Assembly: GCA_029532625.1 (NCBI GenBank)
Contig: JARFXM010000007.1
Span: 930,001-994,000 of the forward strand
Direction: 5' to 3'
Source of the DNA: Lomentospora prolificans
Lineage: Eukaryota; Ascomycota; Sordariomycetes; Microascales; Microascaceae
Length of the DNA stretch: 64,000 nucleotides
How positions within the stretch are numbered: position 1 is the stretch's first letter; each line of letters starts with the position of its first letter. The notes under the pieces were generated by a model. The model made no database searches. It saw only the letters and a program-made list of their open reading frames with translations, and was not told the origin of the DNA. Below are positions 24,855-35,470 of this stretch, piece by piece. A program made the translations under genes and the position numbers.

Positions 24855-25775
24855 CTTTTTGAAGAAGTCACTCGGATTCCATATCTGCTCTTCTCGAAGT
24901 AGGACCTATTATGCCTTGTGCTTGGCAGCACCGCAAATTCTATGTATTTCCAGCGGACTTTTTTGGTTTTCCAACGGCGCCGAACAATCCACAATTCTTC
25001 CCCAGGGCCGGTGAGGCTAGGCATTCTCCGTGACGCGTGGCCATGAATGAGAACGGGCTTCTGAAGTCAAGAACTATTGGAGATAAGAAAACGGAATCTC
25101 CACTTGGAACTGTCGGCTCGATGGTAATGGCGAAGCTGTAAAGTAGGTTGCAACTTGATCATTGATCTGTTGGTCCTGCGAGGACGGGTCTAAGCCTTGG
25201 CGTTGGCCTGTTGGCCATCCTGGCGTGCGGCACAGCTATAGTACCAGGGAATTAAACGCTGATCACCCGTACTTAACTGCAATTTTGGAGATCACTTGCC
25301 TCCTGGAGCATTGGTTTCACATATGGTGTTGGTTTGTTAGCCTCAGCAGAGCCACGGAACCAGGAACCTGATCATCCGGAGGATATATCACTCTGCTGAA
25401 GGATTCAGCCCTTGTTGATTTCAACTATCCTTCATCGTTACACGGAGAGAATATTAATATGGCAACGGCTATGTTAGTGAGAACGTGCGTTCACCATTTA
25501 CAGCTATTGGCGACCAAAAGAACCACCCCCGCCTCGAGATGTTGGCGGTAAACTATCAACCCGTTGATTCGTTTTCTGGCAAGGCTGAATCCCAGGCTTC
25601 GTGTGCCGATCCTGGATGGCTTCCGGAGCCAAGCCTGACAGACCAGAATCCCTCCACTTGGCAGAGCGGTATTTTCAGTCAGCCTAGACTGTTTGGTGTC
25701 AAATTGGAGTCTCCCTGATCTATGGCATGTCGGTATAGGCACCCCGAATAAGACGAGTCGCATACGTCGCATACT

Positions 25776-25783
25776 TATAAATA
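25776..25783 (+). promoter_or_regulatory. TATA box of secreted paralog B
   Basis: TATAAATA on the plus strand, 211 bases upstream of the ATG, followed by a pyrimidine- and CA-rich leader with no ATG before the chosen start. Confidence 0.55.
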
Positions 25784-25993
25784 TGGCTTACAACTCCAGG
25801 GTTTTTCTCTCTCAACTTCATTACGACTCATCACTACTTCAATCAATCAGCTAGCCATCTAGTCAACTCACGGCAGAAGTCAGTAGCACAGTCCAACATT
25901 CCAAACCGCATTCCTACAACCTTCATCCGGAATCACTACTCTGTCTCCCCACACCTCCTCCACATCTCCTTCACCAGCCAGCTTCTATCCAAC

Positions 25994-26372
25994 ATGCAGT
26001 TCAAAGTCCTCGCTGCCTCCGCCATTGCTCTTGCTGCCCCGGCTCTCTCAGCCTCGTGCGAGCGCAGGGACAGCTTCGGCTCATGGCAGTATAGAGTCCG
26101 CGCCGGCGGCGTCTCCAATATCCCTGGAGTTTGTGGTGGGCTTTGGTCCAACCTCAAGCAGTTTGCCGCCTGCCCTGTCGGTGTCATCGCCGAGTGCTCC
26201 GACCTTGAGGGAGGCAACATGACCTGGGAATTTACTGTGGGTAAAGGTTGCAATAGCGGGTAAGTCGTGATCCAATTATACTGTGGCAAATAGCTAACAA
26301 GAAGTCAGTATGGTTGAGGCAACATGGTGGGACGCCACGGAGAACCGATGGGGTGGCATTAATTGCCCTTAG
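25994..26372 (+). CDS. Small secreted six-cysteine protein, paralog B
   Basis: Two exons, 25994-26259 and 26309-26372, giving 109 residues, the same length as paralog A. The signal peptide is about residues 1-20 (MQFKVLAASAIALAAPALSA). Cysteines are at 22, 47, 60, 68, 86 and 108, matching paralog A one for one. The 49-nt intron has donor GTAAGT, branch GCTAAC and acceptor TCAG. It splits the Gly89 codon (phase 2), one base earlier than in paralog A. The last 20 residues differ from paralog A at a single position (Trp for Phe), while the N-terminal half of the mature protein is much more diverged, mostly between the cysteines. One N-glycosylation sequon (NMT) is present. Function unknown. It is probably secreted and disulfide-bonded. 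Confidence 0.87.
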
Positions 26373-27729
26373 AAGAGTAATCTAGCTTCAATCTCGGAGG
26401 CGCTTGTTAGCCGGAAATGTTATCCCTCGGTTGGGCAGTTGGCATTGTGCCTACACGTCAATGCGCTGCCTGTATACATTCGGCAAATTTCGTTAGGATT
26501 TGAATTTCCGGTAGTCTGTGAGAGTGAACATTAGGTACCTTGATCACATTGGAAAATATATCGCTTTCTTAACTTGTTTGATCCATATAAGAACGTCCAG
26601 GTAACATGTCAAGTTCCCTAAAAAAAGGTCGATGGCTTGAGCGCAGTTTGGCTCGCGCCTTTTGATCTGTCCCGCTCGTAATGTTTATCTTGCTGAGAAC
26701 CCCAAATTCTCCCATTCCATTCAGACGACCTTGCGCCAATGCAACATTGAATAGATCCAATCTCGGACTACTCGTTTCGGTACCCTCTAGTATGTTGAGT
26801 CGGCTATGCTATGTTCTCGACTTGGCTTTGAAAATCGACCGCTGAAATCAGCCTTATCGACAGCGGCAAAAGTACCGCCGCAACGGAAAGGTTTACGGGC
26901 GCCATGGGCCCGGCGATACCCTTTGAGTCGTAATCAATTCCAATAAGCGATCTTTTCGTACACATGATGGCCACCGCCAAGGGCATTCCTTCTAACGCCG
27001 GTCCTAAGCCTACCCTCCTGGCCAAAGCCACTCGACGATTGCAGTGTAAAGCCTCGCGATGCTACACGTAAGAGCTCTATGTACTAGCTACGGTATGGTA
27101 GAAGAAACCAGATATCAGCTCTGCCTTTTGCAGTTGTCCTGGGCCCTAGAGTCAATGTCCCAATACCTGGTTTTGCTACGCATCATTTGAACCTCACAGT
27201 TCATAATTCACTGTTAGTGGGGAGATATATTTCCCGGAATACGTCAATAAACGGAGTCCCGGCCGGAGCCAACGAATTGTCTATGCATCGATATTTATAG
27301 ATACTTGGCGCGAGGCGTTGTTCGTACTTACCTCCCGAATATGCAGACATCCACAAAAAGTTTAAGAAATAGAAAACCTGGGCCGTGTAACATTACTTTA
27401 GCCGCTCGGCTGCTAGAACTGTTACACCAATAGTGCCCTGCCTTCTGCGTGGTCGGTCAAAGGATAACGAATAGTACTCGGGCCAACATTCGATGGCACT
27501 GCCAAGGCACACCCACTGACTCATGGATCCCACTTAGAGGAATACCGGCCTAGGTCCTTGTCTTGACGGGAGCTCAGGATCCCGGCCCCATCTAATCAGG
27601 AGGGGAGGAAGGGTGGCAAGGATTGAACTTATTTAATGCCCTGTGCCGCCCTCATCTAACAACACAAGTTCGATTCACCATTGCATCCCACCTCTCCCTA
27701 TTAATTGCTTTCGTTTTCTTTTAATAACA
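26373..27729. other. Intergenic, 1.36 kb, one tiny coding-like frame
   Basis: A 35-codon frame at 26964-27071 (+) starts with two ATG codons and has coding-like codon use. It ends near a GTAAGA that could be a splice donor. I do not recognise it and do not call it a gene. The last 100 bases are the promoter and leader of the next gene. Confidence 0.4.
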
Positions 27730-28209
27730 ATGGCTTTCCTATCCCAACTCATCCTGCTTGTGTCATTGGCGGCAGGGATCTACGCTAATGGTCGGTTCAC
27801 AAAACCCGAACCAAAGTCATAAGTCGACCTCTCCAACCCTGTCACTCTTGAATGGCAGGTCTGGATCCCCCGCGAGTCTCGATACGTTGGGGTCGACCTA
27901 TGGGTGGTTTGTGGTACGGATGAGGGCGCTATAGGTTACTCAATAGTCAAAAACCTCTCAGTCACGCCAGACCCCAGCACCTATGAGTGGGATACAACCA
28001 ATATTACAGACTGGTACGCCAAAACCGACCTCGCGATAAGTTTTTGTTCCTTCCAAGCTAGGATTCAAGCGGACTGGGGACACAGCTCGGATATTTTGAG
28101 CGAAGAGTACGAGGTTGAGGGCTACAGCAACATTGTTAGCCTCGGAAACATGGTTCAGCCGCTATGGGGGACAATTCTGTCGATCGTCGCTGGATATCTC
28201 CTCATTTGA
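27730..28209 (+). pseudogene. Broken gene for a secreted, probably GPI-anchored protein
   Basis: A single 160-codon frame runs from ATG 27730 to TGA 28209 with one internal TAA at 27820-27822 (codon 31). Before the stop lies a good signal peptide (MAFLSQLILLVSLAAGIYA). After it, the same frame continues through VDLSNPVTLEWQVW, VGVDLWVVCGTD, two NxS/T sequons (NLS, NIT) and a hydrophobic C-terminal tail (GTILSIVAGYLLI) preceded by small residues, as in GPI-anchored proteins. The beta-rich look weakly recalls Kre9/Knh1-like surface domains, but I cannot assign a family. No intron with acceptable splice sites removes the stop. A C-to-T change at a CAA codon would give this TAA. It may be a recent pseudogene, a readthrough case or a sequence error. 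Confidence 0.6.
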
Positions 28210-28735
28210 AGTATGGGACCCGGGAAGATTAATTACTTCATGTCGCACCTCCAACGCCTCTGCTAAACCCCCCTCCTCCTCTCCCTGATCTACTCTAAAT
28301 AACTTGATACACGGATGGAGGGCCATTCACACCATGATTTCTGAGTCTACGGATGCCCAGAAAGGGCGGGATGCTTCTATTGCATGTTTCGCGGCTTATA
28401 GACGACACCTCTTTCTCGGATATTTCCATCCCTCTCGTTCTATGCTGTGATGCCGGAGGCGCTAAAATCCACTCCTGTCCTCATCTCTTTACTGCCTCAT
28501 AGACCATATTTGGGATCCACTATCGACCTTCGTGAAATCGGGATTTGTTTTTATTCGCTTTGCGTACTTGTGAGAGCGGACCTAAGGCGGGTTCAACTGG
28601 GGCGTCAGATGCACCCTGCCCGGATCGCATAATCTTTTCCAATTTGCAAAGTCAATCTCGATGGCAAGCCTTCAAACCGCCAAGCTTGCAAATACGCCGT
28701 GAGCCATATCCTTGGCTATAAGGGTTGATCGTCAA
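28210..28735. other. Intergenic before the LTR
   Basis: About 0.5 kb with no supported gene. It should contain the 3' UTR of the broken surface-protein gene. Confidence 0.5.
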
Positions 28736-28855
28736 TGTTAGAGTGAAGAGGCACAATATATCAGGCGAACTAGATGTGAGGTAGGTGTGAAGTGTATTGG
28801 GTCACTAATCGCTATCCTTCTTCTTCTCTTTTCCATTTTCCTGGATATTCTCCTT

Positions 28856-28863
28856 CTTTTATA
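28856..28863 (-). promoter_or_regulatory. TATA box inside the LTR
   Basis: TATAAAAG on the minus strand inside the LTR-like segment, positioned as expected for the U3 promoter of a retrotransposon. Confidence 0.5.
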
Positions 28864-28896
28864 GTTGGGGACCTCGGTGCGAGGTTCCTTCGATCT

Positions 28897-28924
28897 AGCA
28901 TCCAACTCTACCTAGTTGGATGCT
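28897..28924. repeat. Perfect 11-bp inverted repeat within the LTR
   Basis: AGCATCCAACT and AGTTGGATGCT pair perfectly around a 6-nt loop. A second, shorter stem (ACCTCG/CGAGGT) lies about 20 bases to its left. Both fall downstream of the TATA box in LTR orientation, so both would be in the transcript leader. Confidence 0.85.
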
Positions 28925-28947
28925 CTGATTGCTCTCCCTTTCCTACT

Positions 28948-29212
28948 GCTGCATAGTCGCAGTATCGTCGCTAGCCGGATCGCCCGTTTGCTCTTGACCG
29001 CTGGGCTATCGCTTCCTCATCGCTGGCTGGGTCATCCGTTTGCCCTGATGGCTGGGTTGCCGCATTATAGCCGCTAGCTGGGTTGTCCGTTTGCTCTTGA
29101 CTGCCGGGTCATCACATCATCATCGCTAGCTGGGTCGCTGGGTCGTCCGTTTGCCCTGACGGCTGGGTTGCCGCGTTGTAGCCGCTAGCTGGATTGCCCG
29201 TTTACTCCTGAC
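28948..29212 (-). repeat. Five tandem repeats of about 51-59 bp in the LTR
   Basis: Read on the minus strand, each unit begins with GTCAGG/GTCAAG or ATCAGG, then AGYAAACGG or GCAAACGG, then ACCCAGC or TCCRGC, then TAGCG or CAGCG. Five units fill 265 bp. The units are diverged, and one carries an extra CGACCCAG insertion. Confidence 0.75.
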
Positions 29213-29227
29213 CGCCGGGTCATCACA

Positions 29228-32200
29228 GCATTAATTTCCCTGACTCCAGCGAGGGTATCGTGAGGGCGATCGTTATCGCTGTGACTTCGTTGGTTCTTCT
29301 TCTCTTCCTTACATTGGCACTGAATCCTTCAGAGGCCAGCAGAGCACGGCACCTGTTGCTTGGCAGAATGGAATTCAATTGGCCTGGGCGCGTTGATCTT
29401 CGCCGCTGGTTGATTGCGGACCGGGTCCGCCGAGCCACCAAGGCCATCCTGTTCCACTTTGTGTCACAGTACATGCCGCTCCGCCGCTGGACAAAAGATT
29501 ATCTAGTCCGGGGCGGTGATACTGAGGCAGTACAGTGAGGCCAGCATCAGGCCCTTTATAAAAGTCCGAAGTTCAGGATCCGTGCGGATGGCAAGGCATA
29601 AATCGACGACTGTCAAGGGCCAAGCGCGTACAACTTACTCGTGATTTAATCTTCGGGTGCTAGGTTGGTATGATTTGGAGATATGGGTCAACTCCTTTCT
29701 GTTAATAAATTGATGTTACATTTGAGGAACGGGGATCAATTACTTAAAGCTGGAAACTTAGTTTGTTGTGCTGCTCGCCTTTTCGCACCACCAAGTTTCC
29801 GGGTTCTCAATAGCTCCCCGGGACTACCTACTTCATATATATATATATATATTAGTAGATGGTGGCAGTGGCCTAAGATTCGCTCTGGCTCTACGGAATC
29901 AAGGTTGAGCTTGCTTTGGTATATTATGCCGTCAAGCCGTCTTGAAATTCACTTGAGAGAACTTTTCTCGCGTCTATGATATAGTAGCCGGGGATTGCTT
30001 GTGTTCGCTATTCGCCAAGGAAGATTTAGGTTCACAGTCTGGTTGGTTGAACCGCTGGGCGTCGTGCTTAACTTCTGGGGTTGGAAGAGTAACAATGATC
30101 AAGTCATATAACTACCTTTACCATCGATCTGTGACCTACTGAAACTTTCTGGCCTTCATCTGCTACCGATATAGTGAGAGTGCACAGGATATCACAATGG
30201 TTTCCAGCTGGACGACTCCTTTAGCCCGTAAGCGGTTAAAATATCGACATATCCCATCTTGCTACTCGCCGCCGAGGTTGACCTACGTTTGGGATTTAAT
30301 AACGCACCAAAGTAGTTCTCCTGTCACTCCCCTTTTCCAAAGCTTCTATCTGCACGACAGATCGTCCACCTGGGTCTCCCGTTCAGAGTTCTCACGGTGT
30401 CTGGAAGGGGGAATACTTATAGACTCTTCCTCAGTCTTCCTCAATAGCTCGTGTGACAGGTATATGACCTCGGCGAGTTTAGTTTCCACTTGGATACTTG
30501 TGATGATACCGCTGTTAAGGGAACGCAGACATCCCGCCTTGTTGACATCGATTACGCTCTTGCAATACATTTTACTTCTTCCATGACACCACGGCAGGAA
30601 TAAGTTGCCCCGAAATCTTCCGGCAGAAGACGACTGCAGCGATTTAGAAGGTGAGAGTATGGTACTTGATGCTCCTGTTATCGCTTATCCGTTTGCCTGT
30701 CTTGTAAAAGAGGGTGTAGCTGTATGTCACTAATCTATCCAAGGAATCACCCAGATCGCTGGCTGCCGCGACGTGCGAGTATCACAAGAACCGGGTACAG
30801 CCGTGGAATATCTGCACGGCATCAATGAGCTATCATTAAGGAAAGAACATGACGCGAGTTTCAAGAAGGAAGCTTATCGATAGAATCGAGACTAGATATC
30901 ATGCTGATTGGTCACTAACGTTGATCGCCAGGCCATGAAAGAAACGGTTATGCTTCCAAGCCGCTTGGCTTGTTCGTTACTCTGGAGGAGCTCTTTCTAT
31001 CCTCCCTCAGCCCTTCCCGAACTGTGGTAACTCTAATATTATAGCATGGAAGCGAACGATGGTTTTCGAGGTCGAGCGCCTGTCGGAAATGAGCCCGATT
31101 TCAGGATCTCACGTGAGACAATCGTTCTCTCTGAGGTTCCACGAGCTGATATTTATTACCAGTTGAAGTCGCCACAGAGTCATTGTTAGTTGGTGGGCGG
31201 TGCCAATCGGGCGGGTGCCATTTTCAGCCCAAACTGCAGGGAAAAATGAGCTAATAGGCAAATGACATCACTACGCCGGTCGGTGGTAAAATCTGATCTC
31301 GAGATCTCACCATTGCAGATCTCCATGGTGCAAGGATGCATCATCATGCAGGCCGAGTCCGGGTATTCAGATATTAGGAATTTTGCGAAGTTTCCATTAT
31401 CAAGGACAAACTATAATTGATTCATGAGACGGATGCTTCAGTCCCATCGAGGGCAGGCCTAGCTGCGGTTGGAACCAGCAGGCCTCCCTAGCTCCAACGC
31501 CACACACTAGGGCGAGGCAGCGACAGAAGCGCCGCACTTTTCTCTATTCAGCTGCGTTGTCCACCGAAACAGGAAAACGGGGGTCAGAAAAAGCACTGGA
31601 TCTGGGTGGGTGGGTGCCTGAGATTACGGCGGCTCCGATGGATAATCCTCTGTAGAGGGAGTTGATGGTTATCGGTGTGATTGTTATATAGGGGCACAAC
31701 TTCAGAGCAGGATTATATGGAGATTGATTCCCTCCATTCTGGAGGACTGTGACGCCATGGCGTCAGAGCGTCTTTCAGACAGACGAATAACGGTTTATCC
31801 GAGTTATTCAGCAATACCATTCAAGTGTACAGTCTCATGCGTGCCACCAGAGTGGGTTCGTGCCCGTTTCAACGAAGCCGACTGAAGGCCGAACATTTCG
31901 GGTAAGCAGATTTATCATCAGGAAGGTATAGGACTGTTGGGAGATTCAAGATAATAGTCTCGTTAGTTATCCTCCGCCCTGAACAAATTTCCTCCCCTTT
32001 CCTCAAAGTCATGCCAGTTTATGAAAGGTTGGCCGCGTCCCTTTGTCATTTCCCTCATTGAGTCCTCTTTTTCCACGCGAGATCCCTGCACTGCTGCCTC
32101 GAGCAGCCTGGCTATCGAATCCCCCGAGACAATAAATACTGATACTCGCCCCTTAGTCAACAACGCACCTAAAATCCAACCGCGCTCGCGTGTCAAGGCC

Positions 32201-32890
32201 TCCGACAATCATTTCAGATTTCAGCAGGCAGCCTCAAAGGTCGTGTGTCATACACCATATGTACCTGACCTATGCAGCTGATTTGGTTCGGCACCCTTGA
32301 CTCGCTCACTCGGCACCTAAACATTCCCCCCCCCCCCCCCCCGGTTGGCATCCCGACCATTACAGTGACTCGGCCATTACCGTAGTGAACCATATTTGAC
32401 AACACTTCTTCCCTGCTTCTACCAACCTTTACATTATACCAGAGCGCTAAGGAGACACCGCATGCACCACACGCCACCAATACTGCACCAGCGAAACCCA
32501 GCCATCGCTCCTTCCCGCTAGCCTTGCCGTACAGTCATCCAGCATCTGGGCTAAGGCAACCTTACCTACCTAACCTCGACGCTCTGGACGCCAGCGTACC
32601 CCACCTACACTCGCCACCACCCTACCATCGCCGCTCCGTTCCCATCCCCGTTCCTGATAAACCCGCGACCCCCCTTAAATACCGCCAACATTCCGCCTTT
32701 AACGAGGAAACGAAAGGCAGCTGAGGCGTCGACGGTTTCTCAGAGCCAACTTGAACCCAAGAAGAAGATCGCCGCCTCGGTTGCCGCTACTAGCCGGATT
32801 ACTTCCTCTCGCTCCGCCCCATCCTCAGTTCCCGATCTCACCACCGCCGCCCCCCCGACTCCTCAGACCACAACCGCCAGCACCACCGGC
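29228..32890. other. Intergenic 3.7 kb, possible LTR-internal remnant at left
   Basis: Immediately right of the LTR, an 83-codon, basic, ATG-started minus-strand frame (29474-29223) runs a few bases into the LTR. It may be leftover internal sequence of the element, but it shows no gag or pol motif. An (AT)9 run lies at 29835-29852 and a C17 run at 32326-32342. The last 0.3 kb before the next gene is an open, C-rich frame without an ATG. No other gene is supported. Confidence 0.45.
32326..32342. repeat. C17 homopolymer
   Basis: 17 consecutive C about 550 bases upstream of the RBR ligase gene. Confidence 0.9.
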
Positions 32891-34722
32891 ATGGATACCG
32901 ACGAAGAATACATGTCGACGATGTCGACCGACGATGAGGTACTCGTCGATGACTCGGGAGACGAAGGTAAGTCTGCATTCCAGGTAGAACCTCAACTGAA
33001 CCCCTCACCCTCGTCCATCCGTCATCTATCTGTCATCTATCCGTAAGGCTGCTATGGCCATCGAACTGCAACACTGTACTAACTCTTGGCCTTAACTTGA
33101 CTTCCCTAGATTTCGGCGATGACTTTGATGACGATGCGCCCGATCCGGATTTCGGCCTGTCCGCCAAGGACTTGGACAAAAAGAAGAAGGCTTACGAGAC
33201 CCCGTTCAAGGTTTTCGAGCCCCTGGATATCCAGCGTCAGCAGTCGGACATGATTGATGAGGTGAACATGATTCTTGATATTCGAAAAGAAGATGCGGCA
33301 ATTCTCCTTCGACATTTCAGGTGGCAGAAGGAGCGTCTCCTCGAAGACTATATGGATAGACCTAAGAAGGTCTTGGAAGCCGTTGGTCTTGGCAAGTCCT
33401 CCGCCAACTTACCGAAGCTCGAGATCGTCCCGGGATTCATGTGCGATATTTGCTGTGAAGACGGTGACGATCTGCAGACTTTTGCCATGAAGTGTGGCCA
33501 TCGGTTCTGTGTCGATTGTTACAGGCGGTATCTCACCCAGAAGATTAGGGAGGAAGGCGAGGCCGCTAGGATCCAGTGCCCCGCAGATGGATGCCATCGT
33601 ATCCTCGACTCCCGGTCGCTCGATATCCTCGTCACATCTGACCTCCAGGGCCGATACAGGGAACTCCTTAACCGTACTTACGTAGAAGACAGCGACATCC
33701 TGAAGTGGTGTCCTGCTCCGGACTGCCAGAACGCTATCGAGTGCCCCGTGAAGAAGAAGGATCTTACCAGGGTCGTACCGACAGTCTCTTGCCACTGCGG
33801 CCACTGCTTCTGCTTCGGTTGTGGCCTCAACGATCACCAACCCGCACCCTGCGAGCTTGTTAAGAAGTGGTTGAAGAAATGCGCCGACGACTCCGAGACT
33901 GCTAACTGGATCTCGGCGAACACAAAGGAGTGCCCCAAGTGCAACTCGACGATTGAGAAGAATGGTGGATGCAACCATATGACTTGTAGGAAGTGCAAGT
34001 ACGAGTTTTGTTGGATGTGTATGGGCCTCTGGTCGGAACACGGAACTAGTTGGTACAACTGCAACCGTTTCGAGGAGAAGAGCGGTGCCGAAGCACGCGA
34101 CGCTCAAGCTAAAAGCCGCGTTTCCCTTGAGAGGTACCTCCACTACTACAACCGATACGCAAACCACGAGCAGTCCGCCAGGCTGGACAAAGATATCTAT
34201 CAGAAAACTGAAAAGAAAATGGTCCAGCTCCAGACCGCCTCTGGTATGTCGTGGATCGAGGTACAATATCTCAACTCCGCATCACAAGCCCTCCAGACCT
34301 GCCGCCAGACCCTGAAGTGGACCTATGCCTTTGCATTCTACCTTCAACGTAACAATTTGACAGAGATCTTCGAGGACAATCAAAAGGATCTAGAGATGGC
34401 AGTTGAGGCTCTCTCGGAGATGTTCGAAAAGCCCACGGCTGAGCTTGCTGACCCGAAGCTCAAAGTCGAAATTATGGTACGTATCAGGCCCCGGCCTAAA
34501 CCGCAAGGTGTATCCTTGCTAATTTTGCCTCAGGATAAAACTGCCTACTGTAATAAGCGACGACTGGTTCTCCTGGAGGACACAGCAGAGAATTTGGCGC
34601 AGGGTACGTTCAACAGCTCGCATCCCACCCTAGACGTGATACTTACCAGAGTTGGCCCCGCAGGACGATGGCAGTTCAACGTTGATTTCTCCTCCTCGAT
34701 GGCTTCATCGCATCGCGCATAA
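32891..34722 (+). CDS. Ariadne-type RBR E3 ubiquitin ligase
   Basis: Four exons, 32891-32966, 33110-34476, 34534-34603 and 34664-34722, giving 523 residues. An acidic N-terminus (residues 1-40) precedes a UBA-like segment (about 70-120). RING1 is CDIC...CGHRFC-DCYRRYL (137-166). The in-between-RING domain follows at about 210-275. RING2 is CPKCNSTIEKNGGCNHMTC...CWMC with catalytic Cys313 in GGCNHM. The Ariadne hallmark HGTSWYNCNRF follows, then the helical Ariadne domain to the end. These enzymes take ubiquitin from an E2 onto the RING2 cysteine before transfer, and Ariadne members often work with neddylated cullins. The chosen ATG gives the short acidic start seen in other fungal homologs. 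Introns 2 (57 nt) and 3 (60 nt) are in phase and lack stops, so they could be retained. Confidence 0.95.
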
Positions 34723-35470
34723 ACGTATAGACCACGTTTGCAATAACCACTCACATCCGCCCCTTCGATCATTATCTCTTGCATTTTAACGCATGCATAG
34801 AGAACATGGGAGCCTCGCGATCGATCCCTTTATATCATCCAACTGTACTTTCGCGACCGCCCTGCATTCCAGCAACATGTTGGCATTAACGATTAGTAGC
34901 TATCTACTTCTCCTAACCCATCCCAGCAAGAAAATCAGATCCTCTCTAGCAACAGCGAAGCCATCCATTCTCTCCACCCCCTAGAATTTTTACTTCATGA
35001 TTTACGTCTCATTTATTCTCTCGCTTCCCTCTGTTTGGAGCATAGGAGGCATGGATTCAGCTGGAAAGCGTGGAGCGTGGTCAGCCCTCTCTTATCAGCC
35101 TCAGTGGCGGTTGTGCCAGCAAGCAGACCGAGATAAGACTTTCACATTACGTATTACCATTGACGATTTTTATCGCATTTGCATTTGGAAGAGCCATGCT
35201 CTTTAGTCGCCCCCATATGGCTGGATTAAAGGTGGCGGATGGTTTCATTTTTTGGGTCCAAGCATTCAAAGCCTCTGCATCGCCCAAGAGTTGACTTTCG
35301 GCCATCAGGTTTTCTCGATTGGATTGGCGAAATGGGAGGGAAGGGGCGGAGTTCTAGTTGTTTTCAAGTTCTTCCCTGCTCATGTCATGATACTTGTTCA
35401 GTGTGCTTTTACCGTTGTTAGAGTTTCCTTTGCAAGAGACTAGCTAGAATCCCTGAATCATACAGCGTCT
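34723..35470. other. Convergent intergenic region
   Basis: About 750 bases between the RBR ligase (+) and the galactanase (-). AT-richer than the flanking genes, without a supported gene. It presumably contains both 3' UTRs. Confidence 0.6.

Larger units (their letters stand above)
24698..25993. other. Shared divergent promoter region of the paralog pair
   Basis: 1.3 kb between two head-to-head paralogous genes. TATA boxes are seen on both sides (24848-24854 for the left gene, 25776-25783 for the right). The sequence just before the right-hand ATG is C/A-rich leader. I see no third gene in between. Confidence 0.6.
28736..29227 (-). mobile_element. LTR of a retrotransposon (solo or truncated copy)
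   Basis: On the minus strand the 492-bp segment begins TGTGATGACCCGGCGG and ends CTTCACTCTAACA, so it has TG...CA ends like a Gypsy-class LTR. A TATAAAAG promoter box lies at 28863-28856, about 365 bases into it, followed by a hairpin-rich stretch and a purine-rich region. The first half consists of five tandem repeats. The bases preceding the TG end on the minus strand (GTCAGGGAAATTAATGC) could be a polypurine tract, which would make this a 3' LTR with internal sequence to the right. The flanking 5-mers (GTCAA and GCATT) do not match, so no target-site duplication is seen. No second LTR or polymerase domain is found in the window. Confidence 0.6.

Noticed and set aside
28731..29232. Target-site duplication around the LTR
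   Set aside because: The flanking 5-mers GTCAA and GCATT do not match, so I do not claim an intact solo-LTR insertion.
33409..34266. 285-codon minus-strand frame
   Set aside because: Antisense shadow of the RBR ligase exon 2, whose RING domains are unmistakable on the plus strand.
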